Shown here: positions 35,547-46,365 of the stretch, one piece after another
How positions within the stretch are numbered: position 1 is the first letter of the stretch
How the letters are laid out: every line of letters starts with the position of its first letter
NCBI GenBank assembly: GCA_051453625.1
Contig: JBOZIK010000001.1
Span: 178,955,638-179,019,637 of the forward strand
From: Welwitschia mirabilis
Taxonomy: Eukaryota > Gnetophyta > Gnetopsida > Welwitschiales
Direction of reading: 5' to 3'
DNA length: 64,000 bases
Position numbers and translations under genes: made by a program
Notes under the pieces: model-generated
Database searches by the model: none
What the model was told of the DNA's origin: nothing
What the model saw: the letters and a program-made list of their open reading frames with translations, nothing else

Positions 35547-38500
35547 TGTCATATCCCATATTTTGTAAACCTTATTTACCTAAATATTAAGTATATTAAA
35601 CTTTTAATTAGATGATTAATTATTCTTATTTAAAGCCCTTTTCAAAATAATATGGCATTTTAAATTAGCCTTGTTTTGTATTTTTTATAGTTTATCATAA
35701 AAATGATTTAAAAAATATATTAGAAGGTTTTTATAGAAAAGCTAACCAAATATTTAAAATTAGATAACCCCATTATGTGAGGAATTACTATCACCTGATA
35801 AAACCAATAAATTAAAAATTTCAAGAGGACATAGTAATATATTTTACATCTTATTTATTCATTTAAATTCTTGATACATGTGATAGGTGTACCATATTAT
35901 AAATAAAATTTTTTTTCCTTGTGTTATGTAATTAATAGATTTTATGCATTATGAAATAAATGAGCATTTAAACAAGTACATGCACTTTTACCTAGAACTA
36001 AGAATGATAAATGAGTAAATTTNNNNNNNNNNNNNNNNNNNNNNNNNNNNNNNNNNNNNNNNNNNNNNNNNNNNNNNNNNNNNNNNNNNNNNNNNNNNNN
36101 NNNNNNNNNNNNNNNNNNNNNNNNNNNNNNNNNNNNNNNNNNNNNNNNNNNNNNNNNNNNNNNNNNNNNNNNNNNNNNNNNNNNNNNNNNNNNNNNNNNN
36201 NNNNNNNNNNNNNNNNNNNNNNNNNNNNNNNNNNNNNNNNNNNNNNNNNNNNNNNNNNNNNNNNNNNNNNNNNNNNNNNNNNNNNNNNNNNNNNNNNNNN
36301 NNNNNNNNNNNNNNNNNNNNNNNNNNNNNNNNNNNNNNNNNNNNNNNNNNNNNNNNNNNNNNNNNNNNNNNNNNNNNNNNNNNNNNNNNNNNNNNNNNNN
36401 NNNNNNNNNNNNNNNNNNNNNNNNNNNNNNNNNNNNNNNNNNNNNNNNNNNNNNNNNNNNNNNNNNNNNNNNNNNNNNNNNNNNNNNNNNNNNNNNNNNN
36501 NNNNNNNNNNNNNNNNNNNNNNNNNNNNNNNNNNNNNNNNNNNNNNNNNNNNNNNNNNNNNNNNNNNNNNNNNNNNNNNNNNNNNNNNNNNNNNNNNNNN
36601 NNNNNNNNNNNNNNNNNNNNNNNNNNNNNNNNNNNNNNNNNNNNNNNNNNNNNNNNNNNNNNNNNNNNNNNNNNNNNNNNNNNNNNNNNNNNNNNNNNNN
36701 NNNNNNNNNNNNNNNNNNNNNNNNNNNNNNNNNNNNNNNNNNNNNNNNNNNNNNNNNNNNNNNTTATGATCTTAAGATATGTTCCTTTATTTATCTATAT
36801 ATGAAGAACATTTACTCTTTTGTAAAAGAAAAATACCTTTCATTTTTTTACCATATAAATTGCATTTCCTTTTTTTCTTTCTCTTTCTTTCATTCTCTTG
36901 CTTATGGAACTTGGAGCTTAGAAGCTTGGAGCTAAATAACTCTTGAGATTAGATCTTCATCAATCTTCAACTATCAAGGACTTACTAATCTTCTTAAGTA
37001 AGTTCTTTACTCTTATTATCTATATATATATTTTTACGATTCTAGAGAAATGATGTGATAATACATTAGGGAATTATTTATGATTTTTATGAAATTATAT
37101 TATAAAATATTATTCTCTTTTATTGGCTCTCACCAAGATGCTAAGAAGATATGAGTGGTTTCTTATGCTTCATGATGGAGGTTACTAATGGAAGATTATG
37201 GTCAACTGATCAAGGGGTTTACTATTAAAAAAAAAAAAATAGATGCCTAGGTTTATTTTAATATTATATTTTTATCTATTATGCATTAGGTCCATCTTAG
37301 TAGGGGTAAAATTTGATCACCAAAAATATCTTTTAGGCTACTACTCTATCATGGTAATCCTAGGGCTTAACGTAAATGTTTTTGTGAATTGATTTGATTT
37401 TTCTTCCTAAATTGATTTGCATTAGTAGTATTTAGTAAATTTATGCTGTAAATAATNNNNNNNNNNNNNNNNNNNNNNNNNNNNNNNNNNNNNNNNNNNN
37501 NNNNNNNNNNNNNNNNNNNNNNNNNNNNNNNNNNNNNNNNNNNNNNNNNNNNNNNNATAACTCTTGAGATTAGATCTTCATCAATCTTCAACTATCAAGG
37601 ACTTACTAATCTTCTTAAGTAAGCTCTTTACTCTTATTATCTATATATATATATTTTTAGGATTCTAGAGAAATGATGTGATATTACATTGGGGAATTAT
37701 TTATGATTTTTATGAAATTATATTATAAAATATTATTCTCTTTTATTAGCTCTCACCAAGATGCTAAGAATATATGAGGGGTTTCTTATGCTTCATGATG
37801 GAGGTTACTAATGGAAGATTATGGTCAACTGATCAAGGGTTTTACTATAAAAAAAATTTAGATGACTAGGTTTATTTTAATATTATATTTTTATCTATTA
37901 TGCATTAGATCCATCTTAGTAAGGATAAAATCTGATCATCAAAAATATCTTTTAGGCTACTACTCTATCATGGTAATCCTAAGGCTTAACGGAAATGTTT
38001 TTGTGAATTGATTTGATTTTTCTTCCTAGATTGATTTGCATTAGTAGTATTTAGTAAATTTATGCTGTAAATGATGAGTTTGTATACTGTATTCATTATT
38101 TTACTGATTTAAATTATTATGTAATTAGTTGTTAAACCTCTACTATATTTTTCTTATTCAAAGTTAACTTTCCAGAATAGAAGCATAGGATAAAAACACT
38201 ATAGCTTATTAATTAGTAGCTATAAATTAGTGAAAGTTTTTCATAAGTCTAAGATTATGTTATAAATGTGAAAATGTAAAAATAGTAATTTTTCTGATGT
38301 ATAATTATTTTGAAAAATTTATTTGTTAAAGTATATTAGAAAATAAATGCAAAAAATAGTAAGCAATTAATTTACATTTTTATAACCATTGATATTTAGA
38401 AACTTAAATAACCTAAGTTGTAAGAAACTAAATAAGATTTCTAAAACATCTTGAACCATTTACAAACTTAAAGTATTTTGAAAGTTATGGTCATTTTATT

Positions 38501-41103
38501 GCAGCGCAATAGGACTGTAATTTTAGAAAATTTGACAGTCTTTAACCTTAAAAGATGATCTTAGAAATGCTATTTTTAAAATTCTAAGATAGTTTAAGTT
38601 AGGTTCTGAAGGTCCTATTATGTGTCTATTTTATGGAAACCTACTATAATTTAATTTTTCCCTTCATAATTCATTATCATTAATTTTTGAGTATGATCTC
38701 TCCTTAGAGCCTAAAATGTTATAGTTAATGTTTTAAATTATAAACAATTATTACATAAACTTTTATAAGCAATTTGAGTATATTAGATATGTTTCTATTA
38801 GTAGCATTAAGTTAAATTATTTAAAGATAATATTTTATTTTGAGAACTAACTTTTTTACCTTTTTCCTTTATCTTACTTTAAATGTGTATGCTTATAAAT
38901 GTTTTCACCTTAGTAGTTTAAGTAACATAAATAGTCTTTGGTTTAAGACTTACTTTTTTAACTTATCATATAACCATATAAATCTTAGATAAAGAGCTAT
39001 ATCTTAATAATCATGCTTGAGTTATACTTTCTTTTATTTACCTTCATTACATTAAATCCATGGAGATTGTCATATGAGCTTGGAAGAATGTTTCTATGAT
39101 AAGCATAGCTCTAGATATGTATTAGTTTCTTTAAGTACATTATTAAGATGTGATTTATTACATTTTAAATATTTTTATTATTATTAAATAAAAGAAAAAA
39201 AGAATATCTAATTTATTTAGATATAAAAGAAAAGAATATTTCCTTTATTTAGATTTCANNNNNNNNNNNNNNNNNNNNNNNNNNNNNNNNNNNNNNNNNN
39301 NNNNNNNNNNNNNNNNNNNNNNNNNNNNNNNNNNNNNNNNNNNNNNNNNNNNNNNNNNCTTTAATTTATTATGTACTTTATAATTAATTAATTATTAATT
39401 TTTTACTATAATGTCTCCCAAGAGCCCAAAAATCTTGTAATTAATGTTTTAAATTATTAAAAAACTATTACATAAAATTTTATAAGGAATTTAAGTATAT
39501 CAGATATTTTTCTATCAATAGCCTTAAGTTAGGTTACTTACAAATAATATTTTATTTGTAAAAATACCTCTTTTATTTATTTCCTTTATTTCACTTTGAT
39601 TTGTATGCTTGTAAGTGTTTTTACCTTAATAGTTTAAGTAATAAAAATAGTCTTTGGTTTAACACTTATTTTCTTAACTTATAATATAGCAATATGAATT
39701 TTAAATTAATAGTTATATCTTAACAATTATGCTTAAGCTATACTTTATTTTTTTACCTTCATTGCATCAATCTGAGGAGATTGTCATATGAGCATGAAAG
39801 AATGTCTCTAGGATTTGCATAGCTCTGGGTATGGATTAGTTTCTTTAAGTACATTATTAAGAAGTGATTTGATACATTTTGATTATTTTTATTATTATTG
39901 AATGAAAAAATAAAAAAGACATGTCCTCTATTTAGATAGAAAAGAAAAGAGTAATTCCTTTATTTATATTTCATTATTGTAATCTTAAATATAAAGATGT
40001 TCTAGTATGCTTATTTTCTATTTTATGATTATTCCTATGAAACAAAGCTAATGATGATTAGAATTATTATAACTACATAAATAATCTATTAAATATCCTC
40101 ATTGGTTAGAATTGTATACATGTATTTGTGTAGTATATTCATCGAATAGGAATAATTCAAAATAATCCTAATAATGTTCATCCCCATACTTGGATTTCAT
40201 CACTAAGGTGGGTTGCATTGTACATATATATATATTTCATAATACACTTCTGAAAGTGTGTTTTATCATTACTCTCTTATCCTACCTATGTATGAATTTA
40301 ATCTGACTAAATATCTCGAGCCCTTAACATTGATGGATCATACTACATCATCCATAGATGTTTCAAGAAAGCAAGGGTCACTTGTAAGCATGCATCCACC
40401 TTATATATCACTTGTCACCTATATTGGGGGTATATCAAGATGAAGTGTAAGTTGATGGAGTTGAGCTCAACCATGTTTATATGGTTTAGGATCTGAAGTA
40501 CAACCAACTTACATCTAGACGATGGTCAGATATCAAGCTATAGTGCCATTAATGGGAGTTGCAACACCTATTATATTGGTTAGGTGTTATCTTTAAACTT
40601 AGGTATGTATGTTTATAANNNNNNNNNNNNNNNNNNNNNNNNNNNNNNNNNNNNNNNNNNNNNNNNNNNNNNNNNNNNNNNNNNNNNNNNNNNNNNNNNN
40701 NNNNNNNNNNNNNNNNNNTTAATGAGAGTTGCAACATCCTATTATATTGGTTAGGTGTTATCTTTAAACTTAGGTATGTATGTTTATAATAAGTCTACAT
40801 ATCCTTAGCTATTTACAAGATATCTTGTTATGTGATGAAAACTAGGAAGAAATGGAGGACATAAACTTATGACATCGCTATTGTTTGTAAAGCAAAATAA
40901 TCTAGAAATTAATAATAGGTAAATATATAATATTAATATGATTTGTTTTTCTTAGAATATATAAATGCTAATAAACGAGTAAGTAAAATTTAATCCTAGA
41001 TTTTACTTTGTCTATTAGGTAACAATATTAAAGAAGAAGAAAAGGGAAAATAAAATAGGAAAAAAATTAGTTCTTAATTAGGGTAAGAGAAGAGAGGTTA
41101 TTA
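35547..41103 (+). repeat. Gypsy 3' LTR, inflated by rewinding gaps
   Basis: Starts TGTCATATCCCATATTTTG and ends near TTATTA at 41103, where the 5' LTR ends GTATCA. It contains a 741-N gap (36023-36763) and three 100-N gaps (37457-37556, 39259-39358, 40619-40718). After each 100-N gap the text restarts: 37557 equals about 36938 on, 39359 equals about 38645 on, and 40719 equals about 40549 on. Removing the overlaps would bring it near the 5' LTR length. A (TA) run lies at 40221-40230. Confidence 0.8.
36023..36763. other. Assembly gap, 741 N
   Basis: N run in the 3' LTR. By comparison with the 5' LTR it replaces the stretch equivalent to about 26590-27220. The 252-codon open frame drawn across it is an artefact. 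Confidence 0.95.
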
Positions 41104-42530
41104 GAAGAAATGAAATTATGGTATTATAAAAAATTTCTTTAAATTTTTAAGGGGAACATCAAAACTCATATGAGATCTTAAAGACTAAAATTTCTCTTCC
41201 ATTGTCTCTATGATTTAGTGTAATTTCTAGAATGTCAAAAGGTCCATTAGGTCATAATTAAGCCAACACGACTAAAAATGTTTCAAGTATTTAAGGAGAA
41301 AATATCATTTGACTATAACATGTCAAAGTAACTAGCCTTTTATTATCCATGGCTTTGGAAATCATTCAATAAACCTTTCTTTGGAATATCTTCATGTAGT
41401 ATGCTAGCCGTGAAGGACTTTATCTTCTCATATCACTCCTCTTATAATAAAGTTTATAGGCCTACCATCTATTATGTCCTTGAGATATTAAAGAAGGAGA
41501 TGGGCTAGCATATTTAGTATGACTCTTTTCTTATCTTTATAGATATATCTCTTTTAAGGAAGTTGCGAATGTTCTTTCACTTATATTTTGAATTATTTTT
41601 AAGGATCAAAACATAATAAGATAATAAAAAGAGAAAACTAGATATTATTGCCATAAGTGCATTGAGTATTAATGATAATATTACAATCATTGCATTCAAA
41701 AATTTAACTTAATTAATTTTAATAAAAACTATAGAACTAATTAGCATACAATACTCTAAACTAAGGGACTAACTTTATTTTCTCTTATTTGGACCTAATG
41801 TACATAATTAACAAAGTCTCTTCACAAGAGAGGGAAATGTGTATTTGATTACTAGAGCATCTTTGAATCTCTCAGTTCATATCTATGAATAAGTAACAAA
41901 GACAAAAATAGAGCTCTTTTACCTTTGACACCCTAAAGCCAAAGAAAGGCATGCACATCTTTAACAACTCTAGAACCTTGCCTTGTGATCCAAGCCTTTG
42001 ATGATGGGTGTAATGGTTTGTTGGTTACTTACATCAAATTAATAATATTGTACAATGTGCTACAAAAAATTAACAATTAGAAAATAAAAAACATTGATTG
42101 TTTCATTGGCATTGTTAAACATTTCTTTTTGATTAAATACATTAAAATTAAGGGTTTTTACAGTATAGATGCCATTTTGTTCTATACACATACAAATAAT
42201 TAAGAAGAATAGAAGTGTATAAAGCCATCAAGAAATAAATTTATGATTTTATTAATTGAATCTAATTAGGAGGTTATGCACTAATTGATTTTTTTAAAAA
42301 TCATTAAAGATCAATCAAAACCCATTTCAAGAAGGTTACTAATCTATGTCCATCCATGTTTATTATCAAATTTTTTCCAAAATACATCTATGTGTCCATA
42401 GCTTTAGACAAAGGGTACAAAAATAATGAAATATTTAAAATTATGGATTTTTAAATCAAATTTTATAAGGCATTGTGAAATCAAATTTATAGTGCTTTTA
42501 TACCAATAGTATATATTTTTAATCAATTGC
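41104..42530. other. AT-rich DNA, nothing recognised
   Basis: No usable open frame, LTR or RNA-gene signal. Some stretches are less repetitive-looking than the LTR next door, but I cannot assign them. Confidence 0.5.
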
Positions 42531-42534
42531 ATAA

Positions 42535-42640
42535 TAATGGGATGGTACATCAATTTGTGAGACATTCATCCTCCATTTAGGAGGTCATGGGTTCAAACCT
42601 TTAGATACCCTATTTGGCGTATTATGAGGTTGTAAGCATG
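42535..42640 (+). repeat. Possible tRNA-derived SINE head (pol III A and B boxes)
   Basis: TGGTACATCAATTTGTGAGA resembles a pol III A box. CCTCCATTTAGGAGG follows and can form an anticodon-arm-like hairpin. GGGTTCAAACC, a good B box, lies about 35 bases further on, at 42589-42599. Order and spacing suit a tRNA or a tRNA-derived SINE. The acceptor stem does not pair well, so a functional tRNA is unlikely. No SINE tail or flanking repeat was identified. Confidence 0.45.
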
Positions 42641-43240
42641 ATTAAATCATCAATTTGGTAATTGTGGTGGCTATACTCCTAAGGAAGGAATGGTCGTTAA
42701 ACATTGTGATTTCAACATCCCCTTTAATCAATTGCACTCTTAACACATTGTTGATTAAGTTACTTTCTAAAGATCTTAGAAGAGAGCATGTTGAACTTGG
42801 ACCTTCCAATAATTATACCTCTTTTGGGAGTGTCGGAACTATTAATTACCTAAATGAATACTTTAATCTTGAGTTTTAAGAAACCTAATTATGTAGTGGA
42901 AAACAAGTTACCCACATCAAATTTGGTGTTATGTAAATTGCAAAAACATCAACATCAATAAATAAAATTTTAAAAATGTTTTGCAATTATGAAAACATTA
43001 AAGTATGTTAAGGCAATCTATTCCACCAACAAAATAACTACACAATTATCTCTAGGGGGGGAAATAACTACTTTTAATTTCACAACTGAATGTTATTCAA
43101 ATAGTAAACGTTCTTAAAATGCAGATTCAGATCAATAGAATTACTAAGCAAAAATTCCCTCCACTAAAAAATTGTGAAGTATTGAAATTGATTCTGAATG
43201 CACAAACAGCCTGATAACAATACAATCAAAATTTATTGAT
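42641..43240. other. No recognised gene
   Basis: A 74-codon + strand frame (42655-42879) is present but has no recognisable motif. The rest is AT-rich. Confidence 0.4.
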
Positions 43241-43255
43241 TGAACGCACGTTACA

Positions 43256-43471
43256 GTGAAATATAAGGAACAGAAAACATTTACAGAAGATGAAGGATTC
43301 AGACTTGGGATAAGAGATTCGACAGGCAGTAAATTGGATCCACAGTTTCTTTCCTCCGCAGCGTGTCCTTCTCTAGCCTTTAGATCTGGGAAGCTAAGAG
43401 TATGGAAAGCCACACGTTTTCCTCATTACGGGGACGCAGGCACCAATGACAGCAGTTTCAAGACATTCTGA
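43256..43471 (+). CDS. Hypothetical open frame in the CpG island (strand ambiguous)
   Basis: A 71-codon + strand frame containing FTEDEGFRLGIRDSTGSK and AFRSGKLRVWKATRF. It is not recognised. The opposite strand is also open (43413-43144, 89 codons, including FPDLKAREGHAAEERN), with an acceptor-like CCCAG before DLKAR. Only one can be real, and possibly neither is. It is listed because base composition here is gene-like. Confidence 0.25.
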   Translation: MKYKEQKTFTEDEGFRLGIRDSTGSKLDPQFLSSAACPSLAFRSGKLRVWKATRFPHYGDAGTNDSSFKTF

Positions 43472-43754
43472 AGTTGCAGCCGTTTGAATCCGAATAGAAA
43501 TTAGCCTGCAACTTACACGTTCTTCCTTTCTCTTCTCTCGTATTGCACCGCCTGTTCTCTCTGGGTCACTTACTTCAGTACAGGTTTTGATGCAAATTTA
43601 TAATAATCAACGGAATACAGGACTAGATAACAGATCCTGAACATCGGATCTGAATCGCAACGGTTAGCTATGATAGATGAGGGGAGAAGGTCTGATTTTA
43701 AAAAGAAAAAAAGAAAAAAAAGGGGTAAAGAACAGATTTACATGCTGAATTTAG

Positions 43755-44141
43755 ATGCTGACCGAATTCCAGTCTGTTATTGCAGGGGAGGAACCTCAAG
43801 AAGTTGAGCTCGGAGGTCATGCGCTGGAAATACTAAGATTTGATTCTGTGTTGCGTGTCGCATGTAATGAAATGAGAAGGATGAGCACTTCTTTTGGCCT
43901 TTTATTGACATCATTCTCGTTCGAATCCCAACGTAATGAAACCCCTGCTTCTGCGAGTATGAATGAAGTAAATGTGAATGAAGAATGGCGAAATATTCTC
44001 CTTCAGGGAGTGGACAACCTTTTTCATCTGCGCTTTGAGAAAAAGCTCAGATACAGACATTTAAAGCTGCCTGCGTTTTCGCGCAGATGCCGGAGTCGAA
44101 TGAAGCCATCCGCGGGATCAACCGTCCCAATCAGGGCTTAA
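43755..44141 (+). CDS. Hypothetical 128-residue protein frame
   Basis: Apart from frames made of N this is one of the longest ATG-to-stop frames in the window. The N-terminal half is acidic (IAGEEPQEVELGGHALEILR), the middle is Ser/Asn-rich, and the C-terminal third is basic (FEKKLRYRHLKLPAFSRR). There is no signal peptide, membrane segment or family motif I can name. An acceptor-like TATTGCAG lies inside its first codons (43778-43785) and a donor-like GTAAAT near 43967, so part of it could be an internal exon. It ends tail-to-tail with the minus-strand small frame, and the two share TTAA at 44138-44141. Confidence 0.35.
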   Translation: MLTEFQSVIAGEEPQEVELGGHALEILRFDSVLRVACNEMRRMSTSFGLLLTSFSFESQRNETPASASMNEVNVNEEWRNILLQGVDNLFHLRFEKKLRYRHLKLPAFSRRCRSRMKPSAGSTVPIRA

Positions 44142-44263
44142 ATATCCTTGACCAAAACCCTACAAATCTTAGTCTTTCGCTCCAGCATCTGCTCCTCGAT
44201 TTCGGCGTTCTTGAGCGCAGAGAGTTGGCGCTGGAGGCTCTGGTACGGCCAATCTGACGACAT
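44138..44263 (-). CDS. Small 41-residue coiled-coil-like frame, possible first exon
   Basis: Minus-strand ATG at 44263-44261, in the context ACAAATGTC, with TAA at 44140-44138. The peptide opens MSSDWPYQSLQRQLSALK and continues NAEIEEQMLERKTKIC. It is highly charged, with Leu/Ile/Met spaced as in an amphipathic or coiled-coil helix, quite unlike the random frames of this window. I do not recognise the family. It may be a complete small protein, or a first exon with a weak donor (GTAGGG after KTKI). After the TAA the same frame stays open for about 38 codons, so a premature stop in a longer frame is another reading. A polyadenylation-like AATAAA lies downstream on this strand near 43905. Confidence 0.4.
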   Translation of the reverse strand: MSSDWPYQSLQRQLSALKNAEIEEQMLERKTKICRVLVKDI

Positions 44264-44420
44264 TTGTTCCGATGGGATGATTGCTGACCATCACTCCGTA
44301 GCTTACTCGGCCGCGCGTTGGGGCTTCTGTGCCTTCGTCGGAAATCCGAGGACAGTAAACGTGTGCGCCAGTGCAGTGAAAATTACGGTTGCCCGGATTA
44401 ACAAGATTAAATATTCATAG

Positions 44421-45994
44421 TCTTCTCATGTGGAGATAAAATTCCAACATGCTTGAGAAATCTATTAAAGTAAAACATTGAATATTTCTTGAATGGATTT
44501 CACAGTCGTTTCTCATCTTGCTTTTAAAATGTATCACCAAGGTAACAAGATTAATAGGGGCAGAAATGAGAATTATGAGTGGATTTGATGAGAGGAATAA
44601 TGATCATTACCTAAGGATAATGGGTCCATGAAAAGGTTTAAACATATAATTTTATTAAGAAAACATGATAAGAAGGGTAAAATATAATATATAGTTTGTT
44701 GACAATGGTATAATGCTACGTAAAGCTGTAAGTTCATAATAAACAATGTAACTGTGCATCTAAATAATGAATTTGATTGCATACACTTTGTGTTTCTAAA
44801 CTTCAATTCAAGCATCCTCTCAGTATGTTCTTATGTCGTTTTTGTCTTTCGCAAGAACATAAACTCCTAAAAAAACCATGTCCTTTTGGGTTATTAAGGA
44901 AAAAAGGAGTTGGGATGCATTATTGTCAAATAGTAAAGTGGTGAGTTGAATCATCACACTTGAGTTGGCCAATGGCAGGTAGATGAGTTATGTCATCATA
45001 CCTGCATGAACGTGAAGATACTATATAATAATATTGTCATCTTACTAGAATACAGACAAAATAATATAGTTAAGGATAAATACAAACATTAATTACATTC
45101 ATGGACCCATTGAAATTCGAGTCCCTTTAGTTAAATGATCACCCTATTGACTTCGTAAAGGTATTATGATAATTATAGAGGAGGGGTTTCAGGTCTCGAA
45201 GAGAACTTTTATATTAATCTTCAAATACATCCAAAGTACATACTAAGTACAAGATTAAGAAGCCTATACCAAGGAAACAAAAATAGTGCAACTAAAAATT
45301 AAAATCTTCTTTGTCAAGAAAAGACTTCATTATAACTAAAGATAGTAATAAAAATGCATTAAGCATCTTTACTGTATGATCCTTAAGTGGTATAAAACCA
45401 CTCTTATAGCTTTTACTTAATCCATTGATTATAGGCTACATAAGAGTAGGGATGAAGTTCTAAATCAAAAAGACATGCTACAAAATAACAAAATTCTTAG
45501 AAGGTACCTAAGAAACTAAGCAAGGCCCATCTAAATAATGCTCTAATAGCTAAAGAAGATAATTAATCTCTAACTAAATTTGCACAACTTAAGTATAGAT
45601 ATGAAATGTAATACTTTGCAAAATAGTAATCTCAAATCTTAAATCTAAAAATTGTAGAGTTCTCAATTCTATAAGAAGTATAATTGCGTAGCTATTTTTA
45701 GATTGCATGAAGTATGAAAGGTTTGAAACACTTCTAAAGAAATAAATAGTATCTTGAAAGATTTGCTAGATCTCTAAGAATAATGTGCTTCTAGTTTAGA
45801 TGAGATCCTTAGAACAATATAAATATCCAAATTCAAGTGTTTTAAGCCATTATGTAATCAATAAGTGATGTTAAAAACTATATTTATTATTACAAAAGTG
45901 GTCTGTAGTAGCTAAAAAGCCTCCTACCAATTCATAGATATTAAAGTAGGTGATACCGAAAAAGTGCTACTATTTTGGCAAGGTAGGTAATTTC
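44421..45994. other. AT-rich DNA, nothing recognised
   Basis: Short frames only (for example the 80-codon minus frame at 44573-44815). No domain, LTR or RNA signature was found. Confidence 0.45.
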
Positions 45995-46365
45995 TATTAG
46001 AAATTGTGTATAGACACTTTATAAATAACACATTGATAATGGTAAACAATAAAATTAACATTAAAACATTGTTTCATAGTGGCTTTATGTGGTTTAAGAA
46101 ACTCATAAACCCAAAGAGCACTTCCCACATGAAAGTGTTTCTTATTAAAAACCTTAGTAAGTGACATATCAATAAATAGCAAGATGATGAATGATTATTA
46201 ATTACATTTCATTTTTTCATCCTTATATATTAGGAAAAGGTTGTAAGTTGTTTTATTTGTAATCATTTAGTTTTGCCAACATTAATTAATGCATTTTTAC
46301 TATTTAACATAAATATATCTTTCGTAATAAATACATATTTATTATTTTTAAGGGACTAATATTTC
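45995..46365 (-). repeat. 3' LTR of the minus-strand pol-less element
   Basis: Matches 50151-50527 from TTAGAAATTG to ATTTATTATTTTT. Shared landmarks are AACCCAAAGAGCACTT (CACCCAAAGGACACTT in the other copy) and GATGATGAATGATTAT. By eye about two thirds to three quarters of bases agree. Outer borders are approximate. Confidence 0.65.

Larger units (their letters stand above)
26111..41103 (+). mobile_element. Full-length Ty3/gypsy chromovirus (Tekay/Del type) with very long LTRs
   Basis: Both LTRs, primer site, gag, protease, RT, RNase H, integrase, chromodomain-like tail and polypurine tract are visible in the order of a Ty3/gypsy chromovirus. The text around HNVSYVNMLIKYIVDPYHVL and the C-terminal chromodomain resembles the plant Tekay/Del group. 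The LTRs start TGTCATAT.CCATATTTTG. The 5' LTR is about 3.9 kb, and the 3' LTR is longer as written because three rewinding gaps inflate it. In a 140-base sample the LTRs differ at roughly one base in eight by eye, so insertion is old. Flanking 5-mers (AAAAA before, GAAGA after) are not a clean target-site duplication. Confidence 0.9.
43240..44410. other. CpG-containing, GC-richer island: candidate host-gene 5' region or exon cluster
   Basis: This stretch stands out from the rest of the window. It keeps many CpG dinucleotides (for example around 44080-44130 and 44255-44400) and has balanced base use and complex sequence. CpG loss is usual where DNA is methylated, so this block has probably been unmethylated, as promoters and first exons often are. 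Several open frames lie on both strands. Splice-like sites occur on both: acceptor-like TTTCTTTCCTCCGCAG on + near 43346-43361 and TCTGTTATTGCAG on + near 43773-43785; donor-like GTAAGT on - at 43516-43511. I cannot decide the strand from sequence alone. It could be the start of a gene whose later exons lie beyond long introns, or a gene fragment. Confidence 0.55.

Noticed and set aside
26106-41108. Target-site duplication flanking the gypsy element
   Set aside because: The five bases before (AAAAA) and after (GAAGA) do not match well enough to call, given decay and an uncertain 3' border.
42540-42612. Functional tRNA gene
   Set aside because: A and B boxes are present, but the acceptor and T stems do not pair properly.
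45100-45990. Another LINE fragment on the minus strand
   Set aside because: A few phrases look vaguely RT-like, but no motif (KAYD, RQG, ADD, zinc-binding block) could be placed.
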